A stretch of 31,582 nt of DNA, from NCBI GenBank assembly GCA_017885385.1, contig JAFNGF010000164.1, positions 13,021 to 44,602 of the forward strand. The letters run 5' to 3'. This DNA is from Planctomycetota bacterium (GTDB taxonomy: Bacteria; Planctomycetota; Phycisphaerae; Sedimentisphaerales; Anaerobacaceae). The first letter of the stretch is position 1, and every line of letters starts with the position of its first letter. The notes under the pieces were generated by a model that was not told where the DNA came from, did not search any database, and worked only from the letters and a program-made list of their open reading frames with translations. This document shows positions 7,656 to 15,417 of the stretch, piece after piece. The translations under genes were made by a program, and so were the position numbers.

Positions 7656-8076
7656 TCCTCACATGGGTGGAGGATGTAGAGTTTTCCCCTTCCTTTGCGT
7701 TCTTACCCATTTCTTTGCAGCATTTCGGCAGAAGGTGGCCTGTACCACTGGCCTATTCTCGGTGGGTTCAACTTACGCATGGAACCTGTCTGAACCGCTG
7801 CTCCACTTTCCAAATCCGGAACTTATGATGGCAACAAGAAGCAATGGTCTGGGACCCGAGAACCTGGAGTTTATTCACCCCAAGTGTGTGCGCGCGACAA
7901 GTTTTTCGCGCGTCATTGCGCGCGCGGGTTCTTTGTCCACTTGTTCAACAATTGAACAAGTACAGTTGTGCTTGGTAAGGCGGAGTCTGCAAACCGGCCT
8001 GTTTTTTCATCTATTCTCGATTCTCTCACATTGTAGGTTGAGTGAAATCCCGCCTTGTGAGACGAGGAAATAAGTG
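7656..8076. other. Non-coding spacer with CG-alternating tract and palindrome
   Basis: No frame here is convincing; an open frame from 7663 to 8073 has no family features. Two structures stand out. A run rich in alternating CG/TG lies at about 7885-7927. A perfect 10-bp inverted repeat, ACTTGTTCAA (7939-7948) and TTGAACAAGT (7952-7961), is separated by CAA. The palindrome could be an operator; no adjacent promoter was found. Confidence 0.5.
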
Positions 8077-8104
8077 TTGCAGAGGAGCTTGGTAGAGGTA
8101 TAAT
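8077..8104 (+). promoter_or_regulatory. Candidate promoter of the liv operon (distal)
   Basis: TTGCAG (8077-8082), a 16-bp spacer and a perfect -10 TATAAT (8099-8104). Transcription from here would give a leader of about 140 nt before livK, with a small GGA/TCC hairpin near 8139-8149. Confidence 0.45.
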
Positions 8105-8193
8105 TTGCGTTCAAGCGAGCGACTGGCTGAACGGAAGCTCCGAAAAGTATTGTGGCATATTTTCGATAATATATATGCCTTTAGTTGGAATAG

Positions 8194-8222
8194 TTGCAAA
8201 ATGCTAAAGGTTTGACTAGAAT
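8194..8222 (+). promoter_or_regulatory. Candidate promoter of the liv operon (proximal)
   Basis: TTGCAA (8194-8199), 17 bp, TAGAAT (8217-8222), overlapping a 7-bp inverted repeat CCTTTAG (8178-8184)/CTAAAGG (8204-8210). It would start about 23 nt before livK. The inverted repeat between -35 and -10 suggests repression at this site. Confidence 0.35.
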
Positions 8223-8251
8223 GTCCTTTGCTGTGAAAGGAGATGCCTGAA

Positions 8252-9424
8252 ATGAAACGGTTAAGGTACGTTACAATTGGGAGCGTGGTAATAGCGATTG
8301 TACTGTCATTTCTCACTGCAGCCCTTCTTGGATGCTCGAGGAAAACACCGGAAGCCAAAGAGATAAAAATTGGAGCGGTTTTGCCCCTCACAGGGGAAAT
8401 TGCAGAATATGGAAAACGATGCAAAGCGGGGATAGATATTGCTATTGACGAATTGAATAAAGGAGGTGGCATTAAAGGGCAAGCCCTAAAAATCTTATAT
8501 GAGGATTCGCGTGGCAATCCTCAAGAAGGTGTTAATGCTTTGCAGAAGCTTATTAAGGTTGACGGCGTGCGGGTTGTAGTCGGAGCGGTCGCAAGTTCTG
8601 TTACTCTTGCTATGGAGCCTATAGCAACGAAAAATAAAGTGATCCTGTTCTCTCCAGCCTCATCGAGCCCAAAGTTGACCGGGATAAGCAAATACTTTTT
8701 CCGAACTTGGCCATCCGACGTGCTTGAGGCGAGGGCATTGGCTAATTGCGTTTATTCGGAGTTGGGACTTAAGAATGTAGGTACCCTTTATGTGAACAAT
8801 GATTATGGATTGGGTTTGAACGATGAGTTTACGAAGCGTTTCAACGAATTGAGTGGTCGAGTATCTGTCGTGGAAACTTACGAACAAGGAGCTACAGACT
8901 TCCGGACCCAAATTACTAAGATTAAGGCAAAAGATCCCAACGCTATATACTTAGCTGGTTATCACAGAGAGATGGCAGTTGCAACTAAGCAAATTCGCGA
9001 ACTGGGTATAGATGCTCAAATTCTTGGAGATGCAGATTACGGTGTACAGGAACTATTGGAAATCGCAGGGGTTGCTGCCGAAGGTGCAATATACAGCATC
9101 CCAGAATATGAGCCTGCAAATGGTTCGGTAGTAATGAAACAATTTGCCGAGGTCTTTCGTGCTAAATACGGATCATCGCCGTCAATTTTTGAAGCCAATG
9201 CATACGATGCCGTAAAAATACTTGCCCAAGCCATTGCTGGTGTAGGATTGGATCCTGAACGGATATCTACATACATTTCTTCTTTAAAAAACTATGCAGG
9301 TGCTTCCGGCGACATTTCTTTTGGAATTAAAGGTGAGGTCACGAAACCGGTTAGTATAAAAACCGTCAAAAACGGAAAGTTCATTCCTTTTCCAGTAGGC
9401 TCCCCAAATAGTGTCAACCGGTGA
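8252..9424 (+). CDS. livK: ABC transporter substrate-binding lipoprotein, branched-chain amino-acid type
   Basis: A 390-aa periplasmic-binding protein (Peripla_BP_6/Leu-Ile-Val family). The N-terminus has Lys/Arg, a hydrophobic stretch and lipobox ALLGC (Cys28), so it should be lipid-anchored. The mature part starts IKIGAVLPLTGEIAEYG, the family hallmark, followed by AIDELNKGGGIKGQ and VGAVASSVTLAMEPIA. It should bind an amino acid or analogue and deliver it to LivHM. ATG 8252 is preferred because the AGGAG at 8238-8242 directly abuts the other ATG (8243) but is 9 nt from this one. It is the first gene of an eight-gene unit. The ligand cannot be told from sequence; the odd operon suggests it may not be a standard branched-chain amino acid. 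Confidence 0.9.
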   Translation: MKRLRYVTIGSVVIAIVLSFLTAALLGCSRKTPEAKEIKIGAVLPLTGEIAEYGKRCKAGIDIAIDELNKGGGIKGQALKILYEDSRGNPQEGVNALQKLIKVDGVRVVVGAVASSVTLAMEPIATKNKVILFSPASSSPKLTGISKYFFRTWPSDVLEARALANCVYSELGLKNVGTLYVNNDYGLGLNDEFTKRFNELSGRVSVVETYEQGATDFRTQITKIKAKDPNAIYLAGYHREMAVATKQIRELGIDAQILGDADYGVQELLEIAGVAAEGAIYSIPEYEPANGSVVMKQFAEVFRAKYGSSPSIFEANAYDAVKILAQAIAGVGLDPERISTYISSLKNYAGASGDISFGIKGEVTKPVSIKTVKNGKFIPFPVGSPNSVNR

Positions 9425-9463
9425 GCCAATGATTGATTAATAAGGCGCAATTCCTAAGAAAAT

Positions 9464-10978
9464 ATGCTATCGATTGAAGAAGCAAGATTATTCTATGTCT
9501 TTTCTTTTGCATTCACAGAGATCCCGCTAAGAGATACTATGCCAACCAATAGTAGAAAGCAATCTCTAGGTTTGATTTTGAGTAGGGATCTGAAAAAACT
9601 GCCTCACTTCCCTTCTGTTCAATACCATGAGTCCGAAGAAAAAGAACCCCCGGAAACAAGATCTGTCCTCTATGTTCCCTTTTCTCATCTGAGCATATCA
9701 ACAAGGCGTGAAATTGTGGATATCCAGCATTTAGGGGAAGCGGCGATAAATTGTCACATGGCACTATTTGAGTCTGGCATGGGAGTTATATGGTTGGCTT
9801 TATTGCCGACAAAGGCACCGTCGTTAGAGACTTTATGCAGTGTTATCCGGAGGGGCAGTTTTCCGACCATTAGTTCATCCAGTGGAGAGTTGAATGCCGC
9901 CACAACAGAAGTGAGAAGCGTATACGATATTTTCCTGAGCGAGGTAAATAATCTATTGGCTGGGATTAGGGTTTCGCTAGGCAAACTGCCCAATGAAGCG
10001 AAACTCGCATTGCGGGAGAATTACCCTCTGGGTTCTTCGGCTGGTACAACAGTGGTACCGAACTACTTTGAGGTAAATTGGAGAGATCTCGACGAGGAGA
10101 TGGTCTGGCATGATAGGTCGGGGTCTTGGGGGAAAGACATTTTTCAAGAACCATCAATTGGGTTACTGTTGAAGGTTCCACAGAATGAACGTGATTCGTT
10201 TGACTTAGGGTCTCCTAAACGGGGAGCAGTTGAAAACGAAGTTTCAGCTATATTGCACAATATCAGCCAGGCGCATTTGGACAATTCACATGCTTATGAG
10301 CATACCACTGAACGATTAAGAAACTTGCATCCAGACAAGAGATTCCGTACTTTTCTCCATTCGAATTGCTTACTTGTCGTTCATTCTGAAGTCGGTAGGC
10401 CTAAATATCTAGAAGATTTTACAAGTGGTCTTTTCAGAACGTACTGCGCTGTTCGAGGATGTTGGTACATGTACAACATGACAAACGAGGAATTAGACCT
10501 AAACATCAAGCGACTATTAAGGCAATTTCAAAAAGATGAGAGTACCAACCAAGAGAAGTTGAAGGAGATCATTAATACAAGACGGTATTTCCTATCGAGC
10601 CTCGCGGTTGAGGATCCATTTGTCAGAGGTATACGGCTTACCGACTTTGGACCTTTGTACGATGAAGCCAGCCATTTCTTCAGATTAGATGAGCTACGTC
10701 AACAAGTTGAATATAAAATTGAGCAATTAGACAAACTCTATGACATGATTAGCGTTTTTCATTTACGAACCAAATACTCTGTATCTATTACAGATAAAGA
10801 CTGGCCAAAATTAACATGGATGATACCATTCGTTCTCATAGGTCTCGTATGCATTATTGCATTACCCAAAGTACCATGGATACCCGTCAGTGTGGCGTGG
10901 TTTCTGGCTTTGACATGCCTAATCCCTTTTGCGATAATTGGGTCGCTTTGGATAATCAGAAAAGGGCGAAGAGCATGA
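9464..10978 (+). CDS. Unknown protein with two C-terminal membrane helices, in liv operon
   Basis: A 504-aa protein I cannot assign. The first ~440 residues are soluble and mixed alpha/beta, ending in a long helical stretch (ELRQQVEYKIEQLDKLYDMISVFHLRTKYS). Two membrane helices follow (about 450-467 and 472-496) with a basic tail (RKGRRA). Large cytosolic part, stalk helix and two terminal helices resemble CorA-type channels in topology, but there is no GMN pore motif. ATG 9464 is the longest start; ATG 9539 (MPTNSRK), with AAGAGA upstream, is equally possible. It overlaps the next gene by ATGA, so the two are co-translated and may form a complex. Its place between livK and livH is not usual for Liv operons. 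Confidence 0.75.
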   Translation: MLSIEEARLFYVFSFAFTEIPLRDTMPTNSRKQSLGLILSRDLKKLPHFPSVQYHESEEKEPPETRSVLYVPFSHLSISTRREIVDIQHLGEAAINCHMALFESGMGVIWLALLPTKAPSLETLCSVIRRGSFPTISSSSGELNAATTEVRSVYDIFLSEVNNLLAGIRVSLGKLPNEAKLALRENYPLGSSAGTTVVPNYFEVNWRDLDEEMVWHDRSGSWGKDIFQEPSIGLLLKVPQNERDSFDLGSPKRGAVENEVSAILHNISQAHLDNSHAYEHTTERLRNLHPDKRFRTFLHSNCLLVVHSEVGRPKYLEDFTSGLFRTYCAVRGCWYMYNMTNEELDLNIKRLLRQFQKDESTNQEKLKEIINTRRYFLSSLAVEDPFVRGIRLTDFGPLYDEASHFFRLDELRQQVEYKIEQLDKLYDMISVFHLRTKYSVSITDKDWPKLTWMIPFVLIGLVCIIALPKVPWIPVSVAWFLALTCLIPFAIIGSLWIIRKGRRA

Positions 10979-11418
10979 TTTTGATGGCAACCGTTACTGG
11001 CGAACTCCCCATATGGATGGCATCTCTTTGTGTGTGTTTCACATCGGTTCTCGGCTTGGGGTATCTTCCTAAATGGTGGGATGATTTAAAGACCATTTTG
11101 GAGAAGGGCAGAGAAGATTGGAAGCTAAGCAAAGACAAGTTAGTGCCGAAAGAAGTGCTTGCTGAAACGTGCAGGAGTCGATTGGATCCCCTTGTTGAGT
11201 TGGTAGACAAGGCGTTTTACCTTTGGTTCGTGGGCGGTTATATATACGCGGTCATAAGTATGGCTTTGGGGTTGATTTATGGCAAACATGAACATTTGCT
11301 TGGTTTTTTATTTCTCGCTGTTGTTACATACTTAGCAAGTAAACTCGTGGTGTCTTTGGAGGACAAATTGAGTTTGCCGCACCGGAAGTATGAAACATTC
11401 TTTGCTCTGTATGTATAG
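10975..11418 (+). CDS. Unknown small membrane protein, in liv operon
   Basis: A 147-aa membrane protein of no family I know. Likely membrane helices lie at residues 12-31, 83-105 and 109-129, with a charged 40-residue segment (WDDLKTILEKGREDWKLSKDKLVPKE) between the first two. The start ATG forms the ATGA overlap with the preceding stop (10975-10978). The frame is open further upstream but runs inside the previous gene. Tight coupling to the 504-aa membrane protein suggests a two-subunit membrane complex accompanying the transporter. Confidence 0.7.
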   Translation: MILMATVTGELPIWMASLCVCFTSVLGLGYLPKWWDDLKTILEKGREDWKLSKDKLVPKEVLAETCRSRLDPLVELVDKAFYLWFVGGYIYAVISMALGLIYGKHEHLLGFLFLAVVTYLASKLVVSLEDKLSLPHRKYETFFALYV

Positions 11419-11433
11419 TCATCGGTCTCTCAT

Positions 11434-12735
11434 ATGATACGTAGAGAAGACAATGAAATTCTGGTTTGCGACATTCCAGCTCGCGAATTGGCTGAAGAGT
11501 ACGGAACACCCCTCTATGTGTATGACATAGAGAGCATACGGGAAAATGTTCGGATTATCCAGGACGCCATATCATATAACCCACTGAGTTTGCATTTTGC
11601 TTGTATGGCTAATAACAACATCTCTATTCTCAAGGAACTCCGCTGTCTCGGAGTGAGGATTTATGTCTGCACACCGGGGGAGTTAAGAATAGCCCAAATT
11701 GCGGGTTTCAAACCATCTGAAATCGTCATAACCGGATGTAACTTCTCAGGTTCTGAGACTAAAGATATAGTTGCTTCTGGTGCTACGCTGATTGCGAATT
11801 CCATACAACAACTTGTCGCGTTTGCCAAACACAAAGGAGTAAAAAAATTGGGCCTGAGACTCGCTTTGAGTATGACTGTGCCAAGCGGAACCATTAACCC
11901 ATCCGTCGGCGTAGACTCGCGGGTTGGTTTGTTAGAAAAGGAAATAGAGCATGCAATGGCTGTGGCCGAGAAAAAGAGACTTTCAATTAATGGTATTCAC
12001 TCCTATTTGGGAACGAACATTTTACAATATACTTACTTTGTGGAAGCGATGGACCGCCTGTTGTATTTTGCAGAGCAATTAAAAGATATTGAGTATATAG
12101 ATATCGGTGGCGGATTTGGAGTACAAAGTAGACCAGACGAAGAAATGTTTAATTGGCAAAAGTTTGGCTCGGCTATTAATGACAGGATGGCAAGACTCTG
12201 TGGTTTTTTGAATCGGAATATTGAACTGAAGTTGGAACCAGGACGTTCGATTATTGGAAACGCAGGGATACTTCTTTCGCGAGTGACAGAAGTTACGCGA
12301 CGGAATGGGCGTACTTATGTCGGAACTGATACGAGCATGAGTAACTTTGCCCGACCTTATGTTTATGGCCAGAAACATGAGGTCCTGTTGGCTGAGGATT
12401 TCAAAGAGCGCCCAGTTGAAGAGATTGTTTTTATAGGGGGTAACACTGTTGCATCGGGTGATTTTCTCGCAAAGAATATATCCCTTCCCAGAATTGAGAA
12501 GGGTGATCTTATCGCAATCATGTGCACAGGAGCTTATGGGTTTTCTATGAGTTCGCACTTCTGTTGCCGCCTGAGACCTGCTGAGGTAATGGTAAAAGGC
12601 AATGATGTTCGTTTGGTTAGAGAGAGGGAAACTACGGAAAGTCTCGTCAGAGAGCAATTATTTGGTAACGTGGAACGTGTGCGTCCAAGCAAGGTGTTTG
12701 TTGGAGTCAGTCTGAAGACGCCTGGCCCTCTATAG
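11434..12735 (+). CDS. Diaminopimelate/ornithine-decarboxylase-like fold-III protein lacking PLP lysine
   Basis: A 433-aa protein with the full alanine-racemase-like barrel plus C-terminal beta domain of LysA-type decarboxylases. Conserved features: His189, the glycine loop IDIGGGFG (222-229), EPGR (268-271), MSNFARPYVYG (302-312) and CTGAYG (364-369). The Schiff-base position is altered: family 'FA.KA.sN' reads FACMANNN, placing Met58 where the PLP lysine belongs. The family 'C.SGD' active-site segment reads VASGD, so the catalytic Cys is Val339. ATG versus AAG is one base, so a sequencing error could explain the first change, but not both. As read it should not form the normal PLP aldimine: a pseudoenzyme, ligand sensor or altered-chemistry enzyme. 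It sits between the membrane pair and livH. Confidence 0.85.
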   Translation: MIRREDNEILVCDIPARELAEEYGTPLYVYDIESIRENVRIIQDAISYNPLSLHFACMANNNISILKELRCLGVRIYVCTPGELRIAQIAGFKPSEIVITGCNFSGSETKDIVASGATLIANSIQQLVAFAKHKGVKKLGLRLALSMTVPSGTINPSVGVDSRVGLLEKEIEHAMAVAEKKRLSINGIHSYLGTNILQYTYFVEAMDRLLYFAEQLKDIEYIDIGGGFGVQSRPDEEMFNWQKFGSAINDRMARLCGFLNRNIELKLEPGRSIIGNAGILLSRVTEVTRRNGRTYVGTDTSMSNFARPYVYGQKHEVLLAEDFKERPVEEIVFIGGNTVASGDFLAKNISLPRIEKGDLIAIMCTGAYGFSMSSHFCCRLRPAEVMVKGNDVRLVRERETTESLVREQLFGNVERVRPSKVFVGVSLKTPGPL

Positions 12736-12765
12736 AGAAACTTAGCCATATGCCAGCGGTATTGT

Positions 12766-12781
12766 TGACCATAGATGGTCA
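12766..12781. promoter_or_regulatory. Palindrome before livH
   Basis: TGACCAT-ag-ATGGTCA, a perfect 7-bp inverted repeat in the 87-bp gap between the decarboxylase-like gene and livH. This is the only sizeable gap in the second half of the operon, so an internal operator or RNA-processing site is possible. No promoter is evident. Confidence 0.3.
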
Positions 12782-12822
12782 GTTATGTGGGAGTAGGAAT
12801 CCTTACGAGCATTTAGGGGATT

Positions 12823-13752
12823 ATGATTGAACAAGTACTAGCAAATGGCTTAATCGTCGGTACTATATATGCCTTAACCGCTTTGGGTTTTACTATTATC
12901 TACCGCACCGTTCGGTTTTTTCATTTTGCTCATGGGGTGGTGTATGCGTGTGGGGCATACTTTGCGTATAGCGTATTGCGTATAGCGTATAGCGGGGGCG
13001 GTCCGCCTTTGCACGAGGCTACGGCGGATCTTCGCTACGCTACGACGTGGGTGGTGGCTATCTTCGCTGGAGTAATTGGGGCTGGGGTTTTGGGAGTTGT
13101 GATCGATCGGCTGGTCTATAAGCCACTGCGGAAGAGAAAAGCACCGAATCTGGTATTTCTCTTGGCTTCATTCGGCGTTTTTATTTTCATTCAAAACCTT
13201 CTGCAATTGATTTTCGGTGCACAAATTCTCACTATACGAGCCGGGCCGGTAAAGGAAGGGCATCATTTCTTAGGAGCGGTGATTACGGATGTACAAATCC
13301 TTATATTAGTTGTCAGTAGTCTGTTGTCAGTAGCGTTATGGGTGTTCATGCAGAAGGCGAAACTCGGTAAGGCAATGCGGGCGGTGGCGGATGACCGATT
13401 GGCCGCAAGCGTGGTAGGCATAAATCCAGAGCGGATTATCCTGGCAGCTTTTGCGATTGGCTCAGCATTAGCTGGGGCTGCCGGGATTCTCATTTCGCTC
13501 GAAACGAATATCGAACCTACGATGGGAATGAACGCCATACTAAAAGGAATCATTGCCTCTATCATCGGTGGAATCGGCAGTATACCTGGAGCAATGTTCG
13601 GGGGCCTGTTTCTGGGAATAGCGGAGAATCTTGGTATATGGAAGATTTCAGCCGGGTGGAAGGACTGCATCGCATTTGTGATTTTGATCGCCTTTCTGCT
13701 ATTGCGGCCAGGTGGAATTATGGGGATAAAGACCGAAAAGGAGCAACTGTAA
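12823..13752 (+). CDS. livH: Branched-chain amino-acid ABC transporter permease LivH
   Basis: A 309-aa inner-membrane permease. It has the LivH hallmarks: NGLIVGTIYALTALGFTIIY at the N-terminus, the FHFAHG loop, MRAVADD..AASVVGIN (the EAA-like cytoplasmic loop contacting LivG/F) and GGIGSIPGAMFGGLFLGIAE near the C-terminus. Eight or so membrane helices are expected. Residues about 48-75 are unusual: a heptanucleotide tandem repeat and a GC-rich segment encode YSVLRIAYSGGGPPLHEATADLR, extending a loop after the second helix compared with E. coli LivH. An AGGGGA ribosome-binding site precedes the ATG. It pairs with LivM, and the two genes are 6 bp apart. Confidence 0.92.
   Translation: MIEQVLANGLIVGTIYALTALGFTIIYRTVRFFHFAHGVVYACGAYFAYSVLRIAYSGGGPPLHEATADLRYATTWVVAIFAGVIGAGVLGVVIDRLVYKPLRKRKAPNLVFLLASFGVFIFIQNLLQLIFGAQILTIRAGPVKEGHHFLGAVITDVQILILVVSSLLSVALWVFMQKAKLGKAMRAVADDRLAASVVGINPERIILAAFAIGSALAGAAGILISLETNIEPTMGMNAILKGIIASIIGGIGSIPGAMFGGLFLGIAENLGIWKISAGWKDCIAFVILIAFLLLRPGGIMGIKTEKEQL
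12964..13040 (+). repeat. Heptanucleotide repeat plus GC-rich palindromic segment inside livH
   Basis: Four tandem 7-mers (GCGTATA, GCGTATT, GCGTATA, GCGTATA; 12964-12991) plus GCG are followed by a GC-rich stretch with complementary TCCGCC (13002-13007) and GGCGGA (13023-13028). The segment lies in frame within livH and corresponds to the enlarged loop. Unit length 7 is not a multiple of 3, so gain or loss of one unit would shift the frame. It looks like a dispersed repeat that landed in a tolerant loop. Confidence 0.6.
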
Positions 13753-13758
13753 TCTGCG

Positions 13759-14628
13759 ATGGAGTATTTTCTGCACATTCTGGTTATCACCGGCATCTAT
13801 ATCATCCTGACATTGAGTCTGAATCTTGTCGTGGGATATACCGGTTTAGCTGTGCTGGGACACGCAGCTTTTTCCTGCATGGGGGCTTACGTATCGTCGC
13901 TACTTGCGTTGAACTACGGCATTTCGCCGTGGATTGGCCTATTTGTCGGTGCGTGTGTTGCTGCCCTATTGGGCGTAGTTATAGGATTTCCTTCTTTGAG
14001 GCTTAAGGGCGATTATCTTGCCCTTGCGACATTTGGAGCTGGTGTGATTGTTTATTCAGTTGCGAAGAATTGGGTTGCGGTGACGAGGGGACCGATGGGG
14101 CTGCCGGGGATACCAGGGTTTTCTATTTTCGGTGTGCAATTATCCGGAGTCTGGGAATATCTTATTCTCGTTGCTGCTTTTGTCTTTATAACGTATTTCG
14201 TGATACGCCGAATAGTCAAATCGCCCTTCGGTAGAATACTGCGGGGTATCCGCGAAGATGAAGTGGCTGCGCTTGCAATGGGCAAGAATATAAACAAGTA
14301 CAAAATAATCGTATTCGTTGTCGGCGCCTTTTTCGCAGGCATCGCAGGTAGTCTTTACGCCCATTACATCACTTTCATAGACCCATCGAGCTTTACCGTG
14401 ATGGAGTCGATAACCATTCTTCTCATGGTTGTTTTTGGCGGAATGGGAAGTCTGGCCGGGTCCTTTGTTGGGGCGGCTGTTCTGGTGATATTCCCCGAGC
14501 TACTGCGATTTCTGGGTATGCCAAGCTCGGTAGCAGCGCCGCTACGGCAAATGATATACGGCTTACTGTTGATCGTTCTGATGCTCAAAAGGCCACAGGG
14601 AATTCTGGGAACGTATCGCTGGAAGTAA
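13759..14628 (+). CDS. livM: Branched-chain amino-acid ABC transporter permease LivM
   Basis: A 289-aa permease, partner of LivH. Family signatures: LSLNLVVGYTGLAVLGHAAFSCMGAY, the GFPSLRLKGDYLALATFGAG segment, TRGPMGLPGIP, and the ATPase-contact loop FGRILRGIREDEVAALAMGKNINKYK. GGMGSLAGSFVGAAVL and KRPQGILG lie near the end. Eight or more hydrophobic helices are present. It is shorter than E. coli LivM, which carries an N-terminal extension, but normal for this subfamily. It lies 6 bp after livH and 3 bp before livG. Confidence 0.93.
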   Translation: MEYFLHILVITGIYIILTLSLNLVVGYTGLAVLGHAAFSCMGAYVSSLLALNYGISPWIGLFVGACVAALLGVVIGFPSLRLKGDYLALATFGAGVIVYSVAKNWVAVTRGPMGLPGIPGFSIFGVQLSGVWEYLILVAAFVFITYFVIRRIVKSPFGRILRGIREDEVAALAMGKNINKYKIIVFVVGAFFAGIAGSLYAHYITFIDPSSFTVMESITILLMVVFGGMGSLAGSFVGAAVLVIFPELLRFLGMPSSVAAPLRQMIYGLLLIVLMLKRPQGILGTYRWK

Positions 14629-14631
14629 TAA

Positions 14632-15417
14632 ATGCGTAATGGTTCACCCATATTTTCTGCCAGTGCGCTGAGCAAGGAATTTGACGGCGTAAAAGCTCTT
14701 GACAGCGTGTCTTTCAAGCTGGAGAGGGGTAGCATAACGGCCTTGATCGGCCCCAACGGGGCTGGAAAGACAACACTATTTAACATCGTCACGGGTTTTT
14801 TGCAGCCTGACCAGGGTGACATTTCCTTTGATGGCAAGAGGATTACTTCCCTCAGCCCGTACAAAATCGCACAACTGGGGATCGGGCGGACCTTTCAGAA
14901 TATACGGCTGTTCCCACAGATGAGCGCTCTGGAGAACGTGATGCTCGCGTTGAAATACGATAAAGGCGAGAGCTTGCAGGCAGCCCTGCTACAGAGCAAA
15001 GCTATGAAGAGTGAAGACAAGGAAAACACTAGGCGAGCTATCGAATATTTGAAGGCTGTCGGCCTTTTGGAAAAAAAGGACGAACTGGCTGAGAACCTCT
15101 CTCACGGCCAGCGAAAGTTGCTTGAGACAGCAAGGGCATTAGCTCTTCAGCCACAACTCCTGCTCCTGGATGAGCCAACAGCCGGGCTGTTTCCGGGTAT
15201 GGTCCAGGAAATGAAACGAATCATTCGTCAGCTTCGAGATTCGGGTGTAACGATTCTTTTCATCGAGCATGATATGAAGATGGTCATGGACTTGGCCGAA
15301 TGGATCGTAGTTCTCAATTACGGCAGGAAAATCGCCGAGGGAACGCCTCAACAAATACAACAAGACGAAGCTGTAATTGATGCATACTTGGGCAGGAGGA
15401 GAAAAATTGCTACTTGA
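14632..15417 (+). CDS. livG: Branched-chain amino-acid ABC transporter ATPase LivG
   Basis: A 261-aa cytosolic ATPase subunit that powers import. Walker A GPNGAGKTT (40-48), the Q-loop region IGRTFQNIRLFP typical of LivG, signature LSHGQRKLLE (about 157-166), Walker B LLLLDEPTAGL and the H-loop FIEHDM are all intact. The C-terminal LNYGRKIAEGTPQQI completes the family pattern. It starts 3 bp after livM and its 3' end overlaps the livF start by 11 nt. Confidence 0.95.
   Translation: MRNGSPIFSASALSKEFDGVKALDSVSFKLERGSITALIGPNGAGKTTLFNIVTGFLQPDQGDISFDGKRITSLSPYKIAQLGIGRTFQNIRLFPQMSALENVMLALKYDKGESLQAALLQSKAMKSEDKENTRRAIEYLKAVGLLEKKDELAENLSHGQRKLLETARALALQPQLLLLDEPTAGLFPGMVQEMKRIIRQLRDSGVTILFIEHDMKMVMDLAEWIVVLNYGRKIAEGTPQQIQQDEAVIDAYLGRRRKIAT

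Noticed and set aside
7663..8073. 136-codon open frame after abiEii
   Set aside because: No ribosome-binding site or domain, and it runs through the CG tract and palindrome.
15377..15406. ATG start for livF
   Set aside because: Adds ten non-conserved residues and lacks a ribosome-binding site; TTG 15407 follows AGGAGGAG.
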